From assembly GCA_965237725.1 (NCBI GenBank), contig OZ250151.1:3038001-3102000 (forward strand): a stretch of DNA of 64,000 nt, written 5' to 3'. The translations under genes and the position numbers were made by a program. Each line of letters opens with the position of its first letter. The first letter of the stretch is position 1. Below are positions 33,600 to 42,121 of this stretch, piece by piece. The notes beneath the pieces are model-generated. The model saw only the letters and a list, made by a program, of their open reading frames with translations, searched no databases and was not told where the DNA came from. The DNA comes from G965237725 sp965237725. GTDB lineage: Bacteria; Pseudomonadota; Gammaproteobacteria; Arenicellales; Poriferihabitantaceae.

Positions 33600-35654
33600 T
33601 TGACCAATCTAATTTCGGTATCCAGTGATCAGTTAAAAATCCGCAAAGATTTTCCTCACCATATAAAGGAGATTCTCAGCTTTCAAATTCCGATGTCAGA
33701 TGGCGTCATGCTAGGGGCTCGAGCATGGATGCCCGTTGATGCACAATCCCGTCCGGTTCCGGCGATTATTGAATATTTGCCCTACCGCCAAAGAGACTTT
33801 ACCGCGCCCAGGGATGCGGCGATGCATCCGTATTTTGCAGGACATGGCTATGCCGCGGTGCGGGTAGATATAAGAGGCTCGGGGGATTCAGATGGTTTGC
33901 CCCTGGATGAATATGTGCAACAGGAACAGGATGATGCCCTGGAAATGCTCGCATGGATTGCAAAGCAATCCTGGTGTAGTGGTGAGACGGGGATGATTGG
34001 CATTTCATGGGGTGGATTTAACGGTTTGCAAATCGCTGCATTACAACCGCCATCCCTCAAAGCGGTAATAACCGTGTGCTCCACCGATGATCGATATCAC
34101 GATGATGTGCATTATATGGGGGGATGTTTGCTCAGTAACAATACCACCTGGGGCAGCACCATGGCGGTTTATATGACCCGGCCACCGGATCCTGCTGTGG
34201 TTGGGGATCGATGGAAGTCAATGTGGAAACAACGTATCGAGTCTGCACCGGTAGCCCTGGCAACCTGGCTTGAACATCCTTTTCGGGATGACTACTGGAA
34301 ACATGGATCGGTTTGTGAAGACTATAAATCAATTAGCAGTGCGATATATGCTGTTGGCGGATGGGCTGATGGCTATACTAATTCTATCCCGCGCCTGCTT
34401 GGTGGTTTGACTTGTCCACGCAAAGGGCTGATCGGACCATGGGCCCATGGTTATCCTCACCTGGGTGTGCCTGGGCCGAATGTGGGTTTTCTTCAGGAAG
34501 CCACACGCTGGTGGGATAGATGGCTAAAGAATTATGATAACGGTATTGATACTGAGCCCGGGTTGACCGCCTGGATGCAACAGCCGAGAAAGCCCGAGGG
34601 GTTTACTGAAAAAATTCATGGCCGATGGTTGACCACCGAGTGCTATCCGGGGGACGTTGATTATCTTAAGTTGTTTCTCAACGCCGATGGTCTTGATAGT
34701 GTTGCAGGAAAAAGCGAACAAATAGATTTTGCCAGCCCGCTTTTGACCGGTATTGCTGGGGGTGAATGGTGCCCCCATGGCATGGGCCCCGAACTGCCTA
34801 CGAACCAACGGCTTGATGATGAAGGTTCCCTGGTTTTTGACACTCAGCCTCTGCAACAGGCAATGGAGATATTTGGTGCAACCGTTCTAAAGCTAAAAAT
34901 AAAGTCAGATAAGCCCGTTGCCACCCTGGCTGCCCGATTATGTATGGTTGATGATCAGGGCGAAAGCAGTCGGATTACATTTGGTGTACTGAATCTTTGT
35001 CATCGCCATAGTCACGAAACGCCAACTGCGCTGGAAGCGGAAAAAGTCTATGACGTGACAATTAAACTGAATGATGTCGCACAGCATGTACCAGCGGGCT
35101 ATCGAATCCGTCTGGGTATATCCAGCGGTTTATGGCCATTGCTCTGGCCTGCGCCGGAGCAGGTGAAGTTAACCCTTTGTACGGGGCAAAGCTCGCTGGA
35201 TTTACCGGTCAGGCCAGCAAATTCTTCTGAGTTCAAGGAATGTGCGGTAGATCCGTTTGAGTCAGCTGAAATGCCCGAACCCAAAGCCATGACCTGGCGG
35301 CGCCCAGTTTCCAGAGATCGTCAGATCGCCACCGATCCAGATACCGGTCAAACCTGCATAACCTATACTAAAGATGATGGCGCCTATTATCTCGAAGATA
35401 TTGATATGGAGGTTGACGCTTTTGGAACGGAGCAGCATTGTATTACCGAGGGGGATCCCTTATCCGCTGGGCAAACGGTGAACTGGACTATTATCCATAG
35501 CCGTGCAGACTGGGTGGTGCGGGTTGAATCCAGCGTTAACCTGACCTGCGATAAAACCCATTTCCATGTCGATATGATTTGTCGAGGATTTGAAAATGAT
35601 CAGTTAATTGTGGAACGGGTGGAGCAGAAAAAAGTGCTGCGACAATTTTTATAA
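33600..35654 (+). CDS. CocE/NonD-family hydrolase (X-Pro dipeptidyl-peptidase-like)
   Basis: A 684-residue alpha/beta hydrolase of the CocE/NonD and X-Pro dipeptidyl-peptidase superfamily. The nucleophile Ser (about 136) lies in MIGISWGGFNG; the acid in VGGWADGYTNS; the His in IGPWAHGYPH. A C-terminal beta-sandwich (PepX_C-like) covers roughly the last 250 residues (e.g. VPAGYRIRLGISSG). Members cleave X-Pro dipeptides, esters or cyclic amides. The start is a TTG 23 bp after the SDR stop. No signal peptide is seen. The presence of other proline-linked peptidases nearby makes an X-Pro role possible, but esterase activity cannot be excluded. Confidence 0.82.
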   Translation: MTNLISVSSDQLKIRKDFPHHIKEILSFQIPMSDGVMLGARAWMPVDAQSRPVPAIIEYLPYRQRDFTAPRDAAMHPYFAGHGYAAVRVDIRGSGDSDGLPLDEYVQQEQDDALEMLAWIAKQSWCSGETGMIGISWGGFNGLQIAALQPPSLKAVITVCSTDDRYHDDVHYMGGCLLSNNTTWGSTMAVYMTRPPDPAVVGDRWKSMWKQRIESAPVALATWLEHPFRDDYWKHGSVCEDYKSISSAIYAVGGWADGYTNSIPRLLGGLTCPRKGLIGPWAHGYPHLGVPGPNVGFLQEATRWWDRWLKNYDNGIDTEPGLTAWMQQPRKPEGFTEKIHGRWLTTECYPGDVDYLKLFLNADGLDSVAGKSEQIDFASPLLTGIAGGEWCPHGMGPELPTNQRLDDEGSLVFDTQPLQQAMEIFGATVLKLKIKSDKPVATLAARLCMVDDQGESSRITFGVLNLCHRHSHETPTALEAEKVYDVTIKLNDVAQHVPAGYRIRLGISSGLWPLLWPAPEQVKLTLCTGQSSLDLPVRPANSSEFKECAVDPFESAEMPEPKAMTWRRPVSRDRQIATDPDTGQTCITYTKDDGAYYLEDIDMEVDAFGTEQHCITEGDPLSAGQTVNWTIIHSRADWVVRVESSVNLTCDKTHFHVDMICRGFENDQLIVERVEQKKVLRQFL

Positions 35655-35672
35655 TTTGTCCATCGAAAAAAA

Positions 35673-36674
35673 TTACACTGCCCAGGATACGGCGGCAACC
35701 CGGCAAAAATTTTCTCCCAGAATTCCCCGGACTTCGTTTTGACTAAATCCGTGATCCAGTAATTTTTCGCTCAAATCGGGTAGCTGAGCCGGGCTGACGT
35801 GTTTTATGCCTTTGGTGTTATAGCGTTGTCCTGCCGGCCAGAAATCGGGTCGACTTCTCAGAATCTCACCGATATCGATATCCACCTTGGGCGAATAATC
35901 CAGGCCAAATCCGATGTACTCCGGACCAACCAGTTCTGCCAGGTAGCTGATATGTTTAATCAGCACTTCCTGACTGACGTCATTTTCACCGAGGAATATA
36001 CCCATGCCATTCACTCCAATGACCCCGCCGGTTTGGGCGCAGGCTCTGATCTGATCGTCGAGAATATTGCGTTGATGGTTACAAATTTGATTTGGATTCG
36101 AATGGGAAAATACCACGGGCTTGGAAGATTCAGTCATGATGTCCATGGTAGTGAGATAGGCGGCATGGGAACAGTCCACAATCATGCCAACCCGATTCAT
36201 TTCATGGACGATGTCTTTACCAAATTGGGTCAGCCCCATGTCGTTATCATGACAGCCTCCCGCTGCCGGGTTATTCAGGTTGTAGGCAAACAACATCTGG
36301 CGCACACCAAGGGTATGGTAAGCGCTGATCATATTAATGTCGCCGTTCAAGGCATTCATGCCTTCGATATCGAATGACACTGCGAGCTTGCCTTTTTGTT
36401 TTGCATCGCGGATGTCATCCACACTGCTAACCAGGCAATACCGCTCATGACCCAGCTGCATCCAGCGCCTATAGGCTGCAAGGGTAGCCAGAGTTTGCTG
36501 CCAGTCCATGACGTCGAAGCCGACATTAATGCTGATATAGTTTGCGCCACTTTCATGCCAGTCCCGTAACAGGGAAAGGTCAACCTCTGTGCTTGGGAAA
36601 ACACCGGCATGGGCATCCCATACCAATGCGTCCATGAAAAACTCACTCATCTGGGGTTCGTTTGAATCTGACAT
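35673..36674 (-). CDS. Membrane dipeptidase family protein
   Basis: From the ATG at 36674 the protein has 333 residues; an upstream ATG at 36725 would overlap the previous gene by 32 bp. It belongs to the renal-dipeptidase/membrane-dipeptidase family, which cleaves dipeptides with D- or L-residues using two zinc ions. Visible are the FDIEGMNAL segment with the bridging Glu, DCSHAAY and VVFSHSNPNQ with metal-binding His. The N-terminal motif reads WDAHAGVF where typical enzymes have DGHxD, so the Asp two residues after the His is Gly here. This is common to a bacterial subfamily as I remember it. It is 19 bp after the PhzF-like gene. Confidence 0.8.
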   Translation of the reverse strand: MSDSNEPQMSEFFMDALVWDAHAGVFPSTEVDLSLLRDWHESGANYISINVGFDVMDWQQTLATLAAYRRWMQLGHERYCLVSSVDDIRDAKQKGKLAVSFDIEGMNALNGDINMISAYHTLGVRQMLFAYNLNNPAAGGCHDNDMGLTQFGKDIVHEMNRVGMIVDCSHAAYLTTMDIMTESSKPVVFSHSNPNQICNHQRNILDDQIRACAQTGGVIGVNGMGIFLGENDVSQEVLIKHISYLAELVGPEYIGFGLDYSPKVDIDIGEILRSRPDFWPAGQRYNTKGIKHVSPAQLPDLSEKLLDHGFSQNEVRGILGENFCRVAAVSWAV

Positions 36675-36693
36675 AGTATTTTTGTTTGATAGA

Positions 36694-37647
36694 TTAATCT
36701 TGTTCCGGCAGGTAAAGCTCACCATCGAAAACCTTGGTGGCCACCCCGCCTACCCGGAGTCGGGTTAATTCATCATTCTTTATTTCCGCAATAGAAAGAA
36801 TTTTACTCGGACGATTGATTTCATGGCCTTGTTCTGCGTGAATGATAATCTGACCATTATTTTGTTGGGGAGCAATTTGATTGCGAATCAGATAGCAACT
36901 TAAAGCTGCATTGGTGGTGCCAGCTGCGGCTGATTCAGCAACACCAACCGCGGGGCAAAAATCCCGCACATGAATGGTGCTATCCCTATTTTCAGTTTCC
37001 GTAGAAAAGGCAACAACGGTTTCGATATTGTGTTGATGACAAAAAGACACAATGCCATCGAAATCCGGTTGGATTTTTCCCATGGTTTTCAAGTTTCGAA
37101 CCGGAACCACCAGGTGAACAAAATCACCATTGGCGGTTTCTACCGGCAGCTCAGGATGAAAATCACTTTTGTTCAACGACAACAACCCGGCGAGGCGATC
37201 CAGATCCAAATCCTGCTGATGAAATTTTGCTGGCTCTATTTCCAGCATGGCCACGGGTCGGTTATCTGCACGGAGCGAAACCGTGACCCTGGCCCGGGTA
37301 GTTGGCAAAATTAGATCAACTACCAGGCCCTCACCCGGCTCCATTGATAAAACATCGAGTTCAACCATTCGAGTAATCAGGCAGATGGTGCCGTGTCCGC
37401 ACATCGGTAATTCTCCAACGGTGGAATAAAATTGCACGTCGATGGAATGTGCATCGTAAGCCGATACAAATGCCGTTGCAGGGACACCGATTTCCTGGGC
37501 GATTTTCTGTCGATATTGACTATCCAGGGATTGCGCATTTGAGACAATGCCGGCCTGGCTACCGCCGAAGGACGAGTCGGTGAAAGCATCATAAAGTGCA
37601 AATGGAACTTTGAGCATCTGCGGGTGAAATGTTTGATTGGTAGGCAC
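36694..37647 (-). CDS. PhzF family protein
   Basis: A 317-residue PhzF-fold protein, with the N-terminal YDAFTDSSFGGSQAG, a central PMCGHGTI (Cys about 83) and a C-terminal AESAAAGTTNAAL loop. Characterised PhzF isomerases use a Glu in a SETxF-type motif; here the aligned segment is GVPATAFV, so that Glu appears replaced by Ala (about 57). The fold is shared with proline racemases. It sits directly upstream of the dipeptidase, with which it is probably co-transcribed. Substrate unknown; phenazine synthesis is not implied. Confidence 0.8.
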   Translation of the reverse strand: MPTNQTFHPQMLKVPFALYDAFTDSSFGGSQAGIVSNAQSLDSQYRQKIAQEIGVPATAFVSAYDAHSIDVQFYSTVGELPMCGHGTICLITRMVELDVLSMEPGEGLVVDLILPTTRARVTVSLRADNRPVAMLEIEPAKFHQQDLDLDRLAGLLSLNKSDFHPELPVETANGDFVHLVVPVRNLKTMGKIQPDFDGIVSFCHQHNIETVVAFSTETENRDSTIHVRDFCPAVGVAESAAAGTTNAALSCYLIRNQIAPQQNNGQIIIHAEQGHEINRPSKILSIAEIKNDELTRLRVGGVATKVFDGELYLPEQD

Positions 37648-37774
37648 AAATTTTTACACGAAACCAATGGTATGTATAGCAATCAAAATCTGGTCAATAG
37701 TTGGATTAAGTCGTAGTATTGGAATGATCGATCAAAATCCACATACATATCAAGTGCATATATTGAGGTAAATT

Positions 37775-38503
37775 ATGAAACCAAAAGCGGTGGTAATTGG
37801 GGTTGGCCCGGAAAATGGATTAGGCGGCGCGCTTTGCAAACGATTTGCTGAAGAAGGCCATCATGTTTTTGTTGCGGGTCGAACCCAGGAAAAGCTGGAA
37901 AATGTCGCGTCTGTAATTGCAAAATCAGGGGGTACAGCAACCCCGGTAGTATGTGATGCTACGGACGAAAATAGCGTGGTGGGATTGTTTGATACCATAG
38001 AATCGGAAGGTAAGGGCAAACTGGACCTAGCGGTTTATAACGTCGGTAACAGCACGCCGGGCAAGATCCGGGAAATGGAAGCAGACTATTTCGTTCAGGC
38101 CTGGCGTACCCTTTGTCTTGGCGGATTTTTGTTTAGTCGGGAAATCACTCGACGTATTTTGCCTGGAAATGGAACCTTGATATTTACCGGAGCCAGCGCT
38201 TCATTGCGTGGCAAAGCCGGATTCTCTGCATTCAACTCGGGAAAGTCTGCACTACGGACCTTTGCCCAGGCCCTGGCCAAAGAGTATGGCAGTGAAGGAC
38301 TTCATGTTGGCCATGTGATCATCGATGGCGGCATCGCTGGTGATAAATGGTTTAGTCGACTTGAAAAAGCGCCGGATAAAGAAATAATGAAACAGTTTGT
38401 TTCCCTGCAAGGACTCGCCGATGCCTACTGGAACCTGTATCAGCAAAGCCCCCAGGCCTGGAGTTTCGAAATCGATCTCCGTACGTCTATTGAATCGTGG
38501 TAG
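37775..38503 (+). CDS. SDR-like protein lacking the catalytic Tyr
   Basis: A 242-residue protein of the SDR fold with the nucleotide loop GVGPENGLGGAL at about 9-20 and a conserved Asn-Val-Gly strand end (YNVGNS). The catalytic Tyr-x3-Lys is read as F153-N-S-G-K157, so the Tyr is replaced by Phe. The Ser of the tetrad is present in FTGASAS. Members with this change exist but may be reductases with other chemistry or non-catalytic. A GAGG SD lies about 7 bases upstream. The gene ends in a degenerate 14-bp tandem repeat containing its stop codon. Confidence 0.75.
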   Translation: MKPKAVVIGVGPENGLGGALCKRFAEEGHHVFVAGRTQEKLENVASVIAKSGGTATPVVCDATDENSVVGLFDTIESEGKGKLDLAVYNVGNSTPGKIREMEADYFVQAWRTLCLGGFLFSREITRRILPGNGTLIFTGASASLRGKAGFSAFNSGKSALRTFAQALAKEYGSEGLHVGHVIIDGGIAGDKWFSRLEKAPDKEIMKQFVSLQGLADAYWNLYQQSPQAWSFEIDLRTSIESW

Positions 38504-38539
38504 TTGAGTCGGGGAAGTTGAATCATGGAAGTTGAGAAC
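38490..38539. repeat. 14-bp degenerate tandem repeat across the SDR stop codon
   Basis: Units TTGAATCGTGGTAG (38490-38503, containing the terminal codons and TAG), TTGAGTCGGGGAAG (38504-38517), TTGAATCATGGAAG (38518-38531) and a partial fourth TTGAGAAC. A short inverted repeat GTTGAGA/TCTCAAC (38531-38537/38544-38550) overlaps its end. Confidence 0.75.
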
Positions 38540-38545
38540 ATCGTC

Positions 38546-39793
38546 TCAACCACACGACTGGCTTAACACCCCCGCATCGGGCTCCCAGTTAGTTAAATCG
38601 TAGCGGTCAAGGCTTTCAGCAAGTTGGCGAAACAAATTGTGAAATTCCTCTCTGTCAACGGATAACTGTTGAATCCATCGTTCCCCTGCGGCGGGATCAA
38701 ATGCGCGACGGGCGTGGAGTACCCGATGGTTATCGAATATCGCCATTTCGCCGGGTTGGAAAAGATGCTCAAATTCCCTTTTGGATTCATAGGTAATATT
38801 GCAAAAATGGCGTAGCGCATCGTAAGCGGGTTCAATCTGATCCATCGCTAAATCCATCGCAGGAATATTGCGATCAGATAATCGTATTCCGCGCACGGTG
38901 CCATCGATGTCCGTGGCTATCAAACGGGCTCGGGTTCGAAAGCGTTCCCTGGGATTTCGTTCCGCCGCCCAGACCAGGGGCACCGAAGATAGAAACCGAA
39001 AACTTTCCGGATTGATTTTGCGCAATGATTCGGCAGCGCCAATGGCGTCAACAAATAACGAGGCACCGCCACCTGACGGTTCCGCTTTCAGGCAATGGTA
39101 GAAACTGATTCCAATGGGGCTGTGTCGCCAGCCTTCATCCATATGGGGTGCCTGGGCATTTGATGCTGTGGCACCGATACTTTCCCCGGCGCCTTTATTG
39201 TCTTTCGGTAGAGATCGGATATCAAACAGCTCGCCAAAGTGAGTATTTCGCACCGCTCCAAAATCTTTAGCCAGTGTTTTGATTGTGCCAGGGTCGCAAG
39301 GCGCATTACTTAATAGCGCAATGCCATAATCGCGAAGATGTAAAAATACATCGAGCCGGGTTTTGGGGTTTTTTAAACCTGAAACATCAAACCATTTAAA
39401 TTTCTCCGCATCATTGGCAAGCCAATATTTGGGCTTGGTTCGGCGAGCACTTTGGGCTTCCTGGGAGAGGCAACAACTGCGCAGGGTTTTTAGTGAGTGT
39501 TGAGATTCGCTAGGGTCGTGTTGCCATTTAATCAGTAAATACTCAACATTGCAGGAAACCGATTCCACCACTAGTTCTGACGGGGATTCTATAACTTTGT
39601 ATCCATCAGAATCAAGTTGGTCGGGCCGCCCCAGAGTTGGAAAAAAATATTGGTGGCGCAACCAGACATAGGGAAACAAGCTGACATGCCCGTCTTGCCA
39701 TTCAATTTTGACTCGACGGGTTTCAGAACAATGAGAAACCGATTTGGTTGTAACTGCTTTGAAATTTTCGGGTTGGGAGTTTATGCCATTCAT
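38546..39793 (-). CDS. Gamma-butyrobetaine hydroxylase-like TauD-family dioxygenase
   Basis: A 415-residue protein with the two-domain layout of gamma-butyrobetaine/trimethyllysine hydroxylases: an N-terminal DUF971-like domain (RRVKIEWQDGHVSLFPYVWLR) and a C-terminal TauD/TfdA Fe(II)/2OG oxygenase. The HxD pair is in NAQAPHMDEGW and the distal His in NHRVLHARRAF, whose Arg cluster binds 2-oxoglutarate. Enzymes of this layout hydroxylate carnitine precursors or related quaternary amines. A betaine-type substrate fits the rest of the window but is inference. It is alone on the minus strand, converging on the SDR gene and divergent from the oxygenase operon. Confidence 0.82.
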   Translation of the reverse strand: MNGINSQPENFKAVTTKSVSHCSETRRVKIEWQDGHVSLFPYVWLRHQYFFPTLGRPDQLDSDGYKVIESPSELVVESVSCNVEYLLIKWQHDPSESQHSLKTLRSCCLSQEAQSARRTKPKYWLANDAEKFKWFDVSGLKNPKTRLDVFLHLRDYGIALLSNAPCDPGTIKTLAKDFGAVRNTHFGELFDIRSLPKDNKGAGESIGATASNAQAPHMDEGWRHSPIGISFYHCLKAEPSGGGASLFVDAIGAAESLRKINPESFRFLSSVPLVWAAERNPRERFRTRARLIATDIDGTVRGIRLSDRNIPAMDLAMDQIEPAYDALRHFCNITYESKREFEHLFQPGEMAIFDNHRVLHARRAFDPAAGERWIQQLSVDREEFHNLFRQLAESLDRYDLTNWEPDAGVLSQSCG

Positions 39794-39929
39794 TAGTTTT
39801 CTCTCAATATCGAGTTAAATAGTTGATGATTTTTGATTTTGGTCACTCATTTAGTTTAATTCAAGGCTGATATGGAGAACGTTTTCTGTACTTAAACGGT
39901 CAAATTTGACATTATCTGATTATCCGAAC

Positions 39930-40124
39930 CTAAGGGACCTCTGATCAAAACATGAACAGTCCATTTGAGTTTAAACCCAATATATCACGTGGCAATTTCT
40001 GCGTTGCAAAACTTACCAATAGCCGTGCTATTGTGTGCGTTTCGCGCCTTGAACTTGATTATTTTACCCAGCCCCATTTTTTGTGGCAACTTGATCTGCC
40101 CAGTTTTAATCAGAGGCTCCCTAA
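39930..40124 (+). mobile_element. MITE copy C, just upstream of the oxygenase operon
   Basis: A 187-bp element (39934-40120) with ends GGGACCTCTGATCAAAAC and GGAGCCTCTGATTAAAAC, flanked by direct CTAA at 39930-39933 and 40121-40124. It is nearly identical to copy B except for a 15-20 bp insertion in the right half (CCCAGCCCCATTTTTTGTGG region). It occupies most of the 346-bp gap before the PhyH gene; the remainder holds only AT-rich DNA that may contain promoters. Confidence 0.8.
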
Positions 40125-40139
40125 GCAGGGGAGAATCAA

Positions 40140-41012
40140 TTGAGTAACAGCAAGGTCAGTCACAAAGTCGATCCAGAAGTCGGCCCGGGCATCATTGACC
40201 AAGCGGTAATCAGTCAGTACGAAAAAGATGGTGTCATTGTGCTTCGTGGGGTAATTGATGAGTATTGGCTCAACCGGCTCGCCACCGCAGTTGAGAAAGC
40301 GCTGGTATGGCGGGGTGAGTTTGCGGAAATTTATACCAGTGTTGAAGATTCTGGACTATTCCTTAATGATTTTTATATGTGGAAGCGGATTCCGGAATTC
40401 AGGGAGTGGGCATTAGAGGGGCCCGGCCCGGATATTGCCCGTCAGATTATGAAATCTGAAAAGGTGAATTTTTTCTACGACCAGATTTTCATAAAAGAAC
40501 CGGGTTTGGAAATTCTGGATAAGGGTGTGACGCCGTGGCACCAGGATACGTCGTACATGGCTGTGGATGGTTCCCAGTTTTGCTCAACGTGGATTTGTCT
40601 GGATGCCTTGCCCAAAGAATCAACGGTGCAATATGTTGCCGGCTCCCATAAATGGAAAACGGCGATACAGCCTTTCGATAAATTTACCGATGGGTCGGAA
40701 TATGACGGTGGTGAATTTATTCGGGCACCGGATTTCGAAGCAGAATCGGATAAGTATGAAATTTTACAATTTGATTTTGAACCCGGAGATTGCCTGGTTT
40801 TTCAGGGTAGTATCGTCCACCGTGGTGCCGGGAACACCAGCCAGAAAACCCGGCGGAGAGTTATCGCTAATCGTTGGGTCGGTGACAATGCCACCTATGC
40901 CATGCGATCACCAGCTTCAGAATTTCCCCATATTGTTCCCAAAGGTGCAGAGCATGGTTTGCCTATGAGCAATTTTGCTGAAGACTTCCCTGTGGTTTGG
41001 CCCCGGAACTGA
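40140..41012 (+). CDS. Phytanoyl-CoA dioxygenase (PhyH) family protein
   Basis: A 290-residue Fe(II)/2OG oxygenase with iron ligands about H134 and D136 in TPWHQDTSYM and the distal His near 227 in GSIVHRGAGN. The QKTRRRVIANRW Arg cluster binds the cosubstrate. It is a paralogue of the PhyH at 17188. The start is a TTG with GGGGAG about 7 bases upstream, and the right end of MITE copy C is only 19 bp away, so the element may supply part of the promoter. It begins an operon with a TauD-type and a Rieske oxygenase. Confidence 0.87.
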   Translation: MSNSKVSHKVDPEVGPGIIDQAVISQYEKDGVIVLRGVIDEYWLNRLATAVEKALVWRGEFAEIYTSVEDSGLFLNDFYMWKRIPEFREWALEGPGPDIARQIMKSEKVNFFYDQIFIKEPGLEILDKGVTPWHQDTSYMAVDGSQFCSTWICLDALPKESTVQYVAGSHKWKTAIQPFDKFTDGSEYDGGEFIRAPDFEAESDKYEILQFDFEPGDCLVFQGSIVHRGAGNTSQKTRRRVIANRWVGDNATYAMRSPASEFPHIVPKGAEHGLPMSNFAEDFPVVWPRN

Positions 41013-41044
41013 ATAACGCTATCTATTTGAGTGAATATTTAACC

Positions 41045-42100
41045 ATGCAACGAGAAATTTATGACCACCCCTGCGCGTGGAAGGCCTCTGATTTCAACGG
41101 CAAGGAATCGATTTGCGAAAAACTGGAAGATGCTCATTTGCAGGCGTTTGATCGGGCGCTAAAACAGGTTCGTGAAAATAACTTGCCGATGGAAGAGATT
41201 ACTCAGGAGAATTTTGCGCTGCCTGAAATAGCGGATTCTATCGCCAGTTGGGTTGATCAGATTCAGGAAGGACGAGGCATTTTGGTGCTTGCTGGTTTTC
41301 CGGTGGAAAAATATAGTAAAGAAGAATCTGCGCTAATCTACTGGGGGCTGGGAACACATTTTGGAGACCCTCAGTCTCAAAGCTTAATGGGAGATCGACT
41401 AGGCCATGTAGTCGACGTCGGCGGCAAGGACTCGAGAGAGCGAGCCTATCGAAATAGCCTGGAGTTGGCATTACACACCGACGCCAGCGACATCATCGGC
41501 ATGATGTGCCTGGTCAAGGCGCAAAAAGGTGGCATGAGTGGATATTGCAGTGGCGCGGCGGTTTATAACCACCTCTTGCACACCGAACCGGAATTGATTG
41601 AGGTTTTATTCGAAGGATTCCACTATCATTTATTTGGCGAACAACCATCAGGGGCATCACCGATAACTGAAACCAAAATACCGGCATTTTCTGAATGTGA
41701 CGGATATCTTAGCGTCAGCTATCTACGGAGTTACATCGAGCTTGCATTCGATGAATTAAGCCTGGAAAAAACGCCACTAGAACAGCGTGCGCTGGATACC
41801 TTCGACAATGTGGCCCATAGTCCTGAGTTGCGACTGGACTTTATGATGGAGCCCGGAGACATCACCTTTTTCAACAATTACACTGTGTTACATACACGTT
41901 CGGAATTTTTCGACCATGAAGCCTCTGAGCTTAAGCGTCATTTGCTGAGGCTATGGCTCAAGGCCTGGAATCCAAGACCATTGGCGGCAGCCATAGGCCC
42001 TTACGGTGTGCGTAATGGTATTACCAAACAGCAGGGGCGCGGTACTTACTACAAAGGAAAAGTTAAATACCATGAGTCACCACCACCAAAAGTGGCATAG
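41045..42100 (+). CDS. TauD/TfdA-family dioxygenase
   Basis: From the ATG at 41045 it has 351 residues; the TTG at 40997 would overlap the PhyH gene and lacks a better SD. The Fe(II)/2OG motifs are LALHTDASD (His about 144, Asp 146) and YTVLHTRSEF with the following KRHLLRLW Arg. Length and pattern fit the TauD/TfdA group, which hydroxylates small acids or betaines. It follows the PhyH gene by 32 bp and precedes the Rieske oxygenase by 21 bp. The substrate is unknown, but the neighbours favour a small quaternary amine. Confidence 0.85.
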   Translation: MQREIYDHPCAWKASDFNGKESICEKLEDAHLQAFDRALKQVRENNLPMEEITQENFALPEIADSIASWVDQIQEGRGILVLAGFPVEKYSKEESALIYWGLGTHFGDPQSQSLMGDRLGHVVDVGGKDSRERAYRNSLELALHTDASDIIGMMCLVKAQKGGMSGYCSGAAVYNHLLHTEPELIEVLFEGFHYHLFGEQPSGASPITETKIPAFSECDGYLSVSYLRSYIELAFDELSLEKTPLEQRALDTFDNVAHSPELRLDFMMEPGDITFFNNYTVLHTRSEFFDHEASELKRHLLRLWLKAWNPRPLAAAIGPYGVRNGITKQQGRGTYYKGKVKYHESPPPKVA

Positions 42101-42121
42101 ATCGTTTGAAATAATTTTGAT

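Noticed and set aside
35799..36377. 192-codon plus-strand ORF inside the dipeptidase gene
   Set aside because: It is the antisense of conserved dipeptidase motifs and has no start context.
36675..36725. Upstream ATG of the dipeptidase overlapping the PhzF-like gene
   Set aside because: The 17 added residues (VSFTCRNKINLSNKN...) are atypical and would overlap the neighbouring gene by 32 bp.
40997..41044. TTG start for the TauD-type gene, overlapping the PhyH gene
   Set aside because: The ATG at 41045 gives a normal N-terminus and avoids the overlap.
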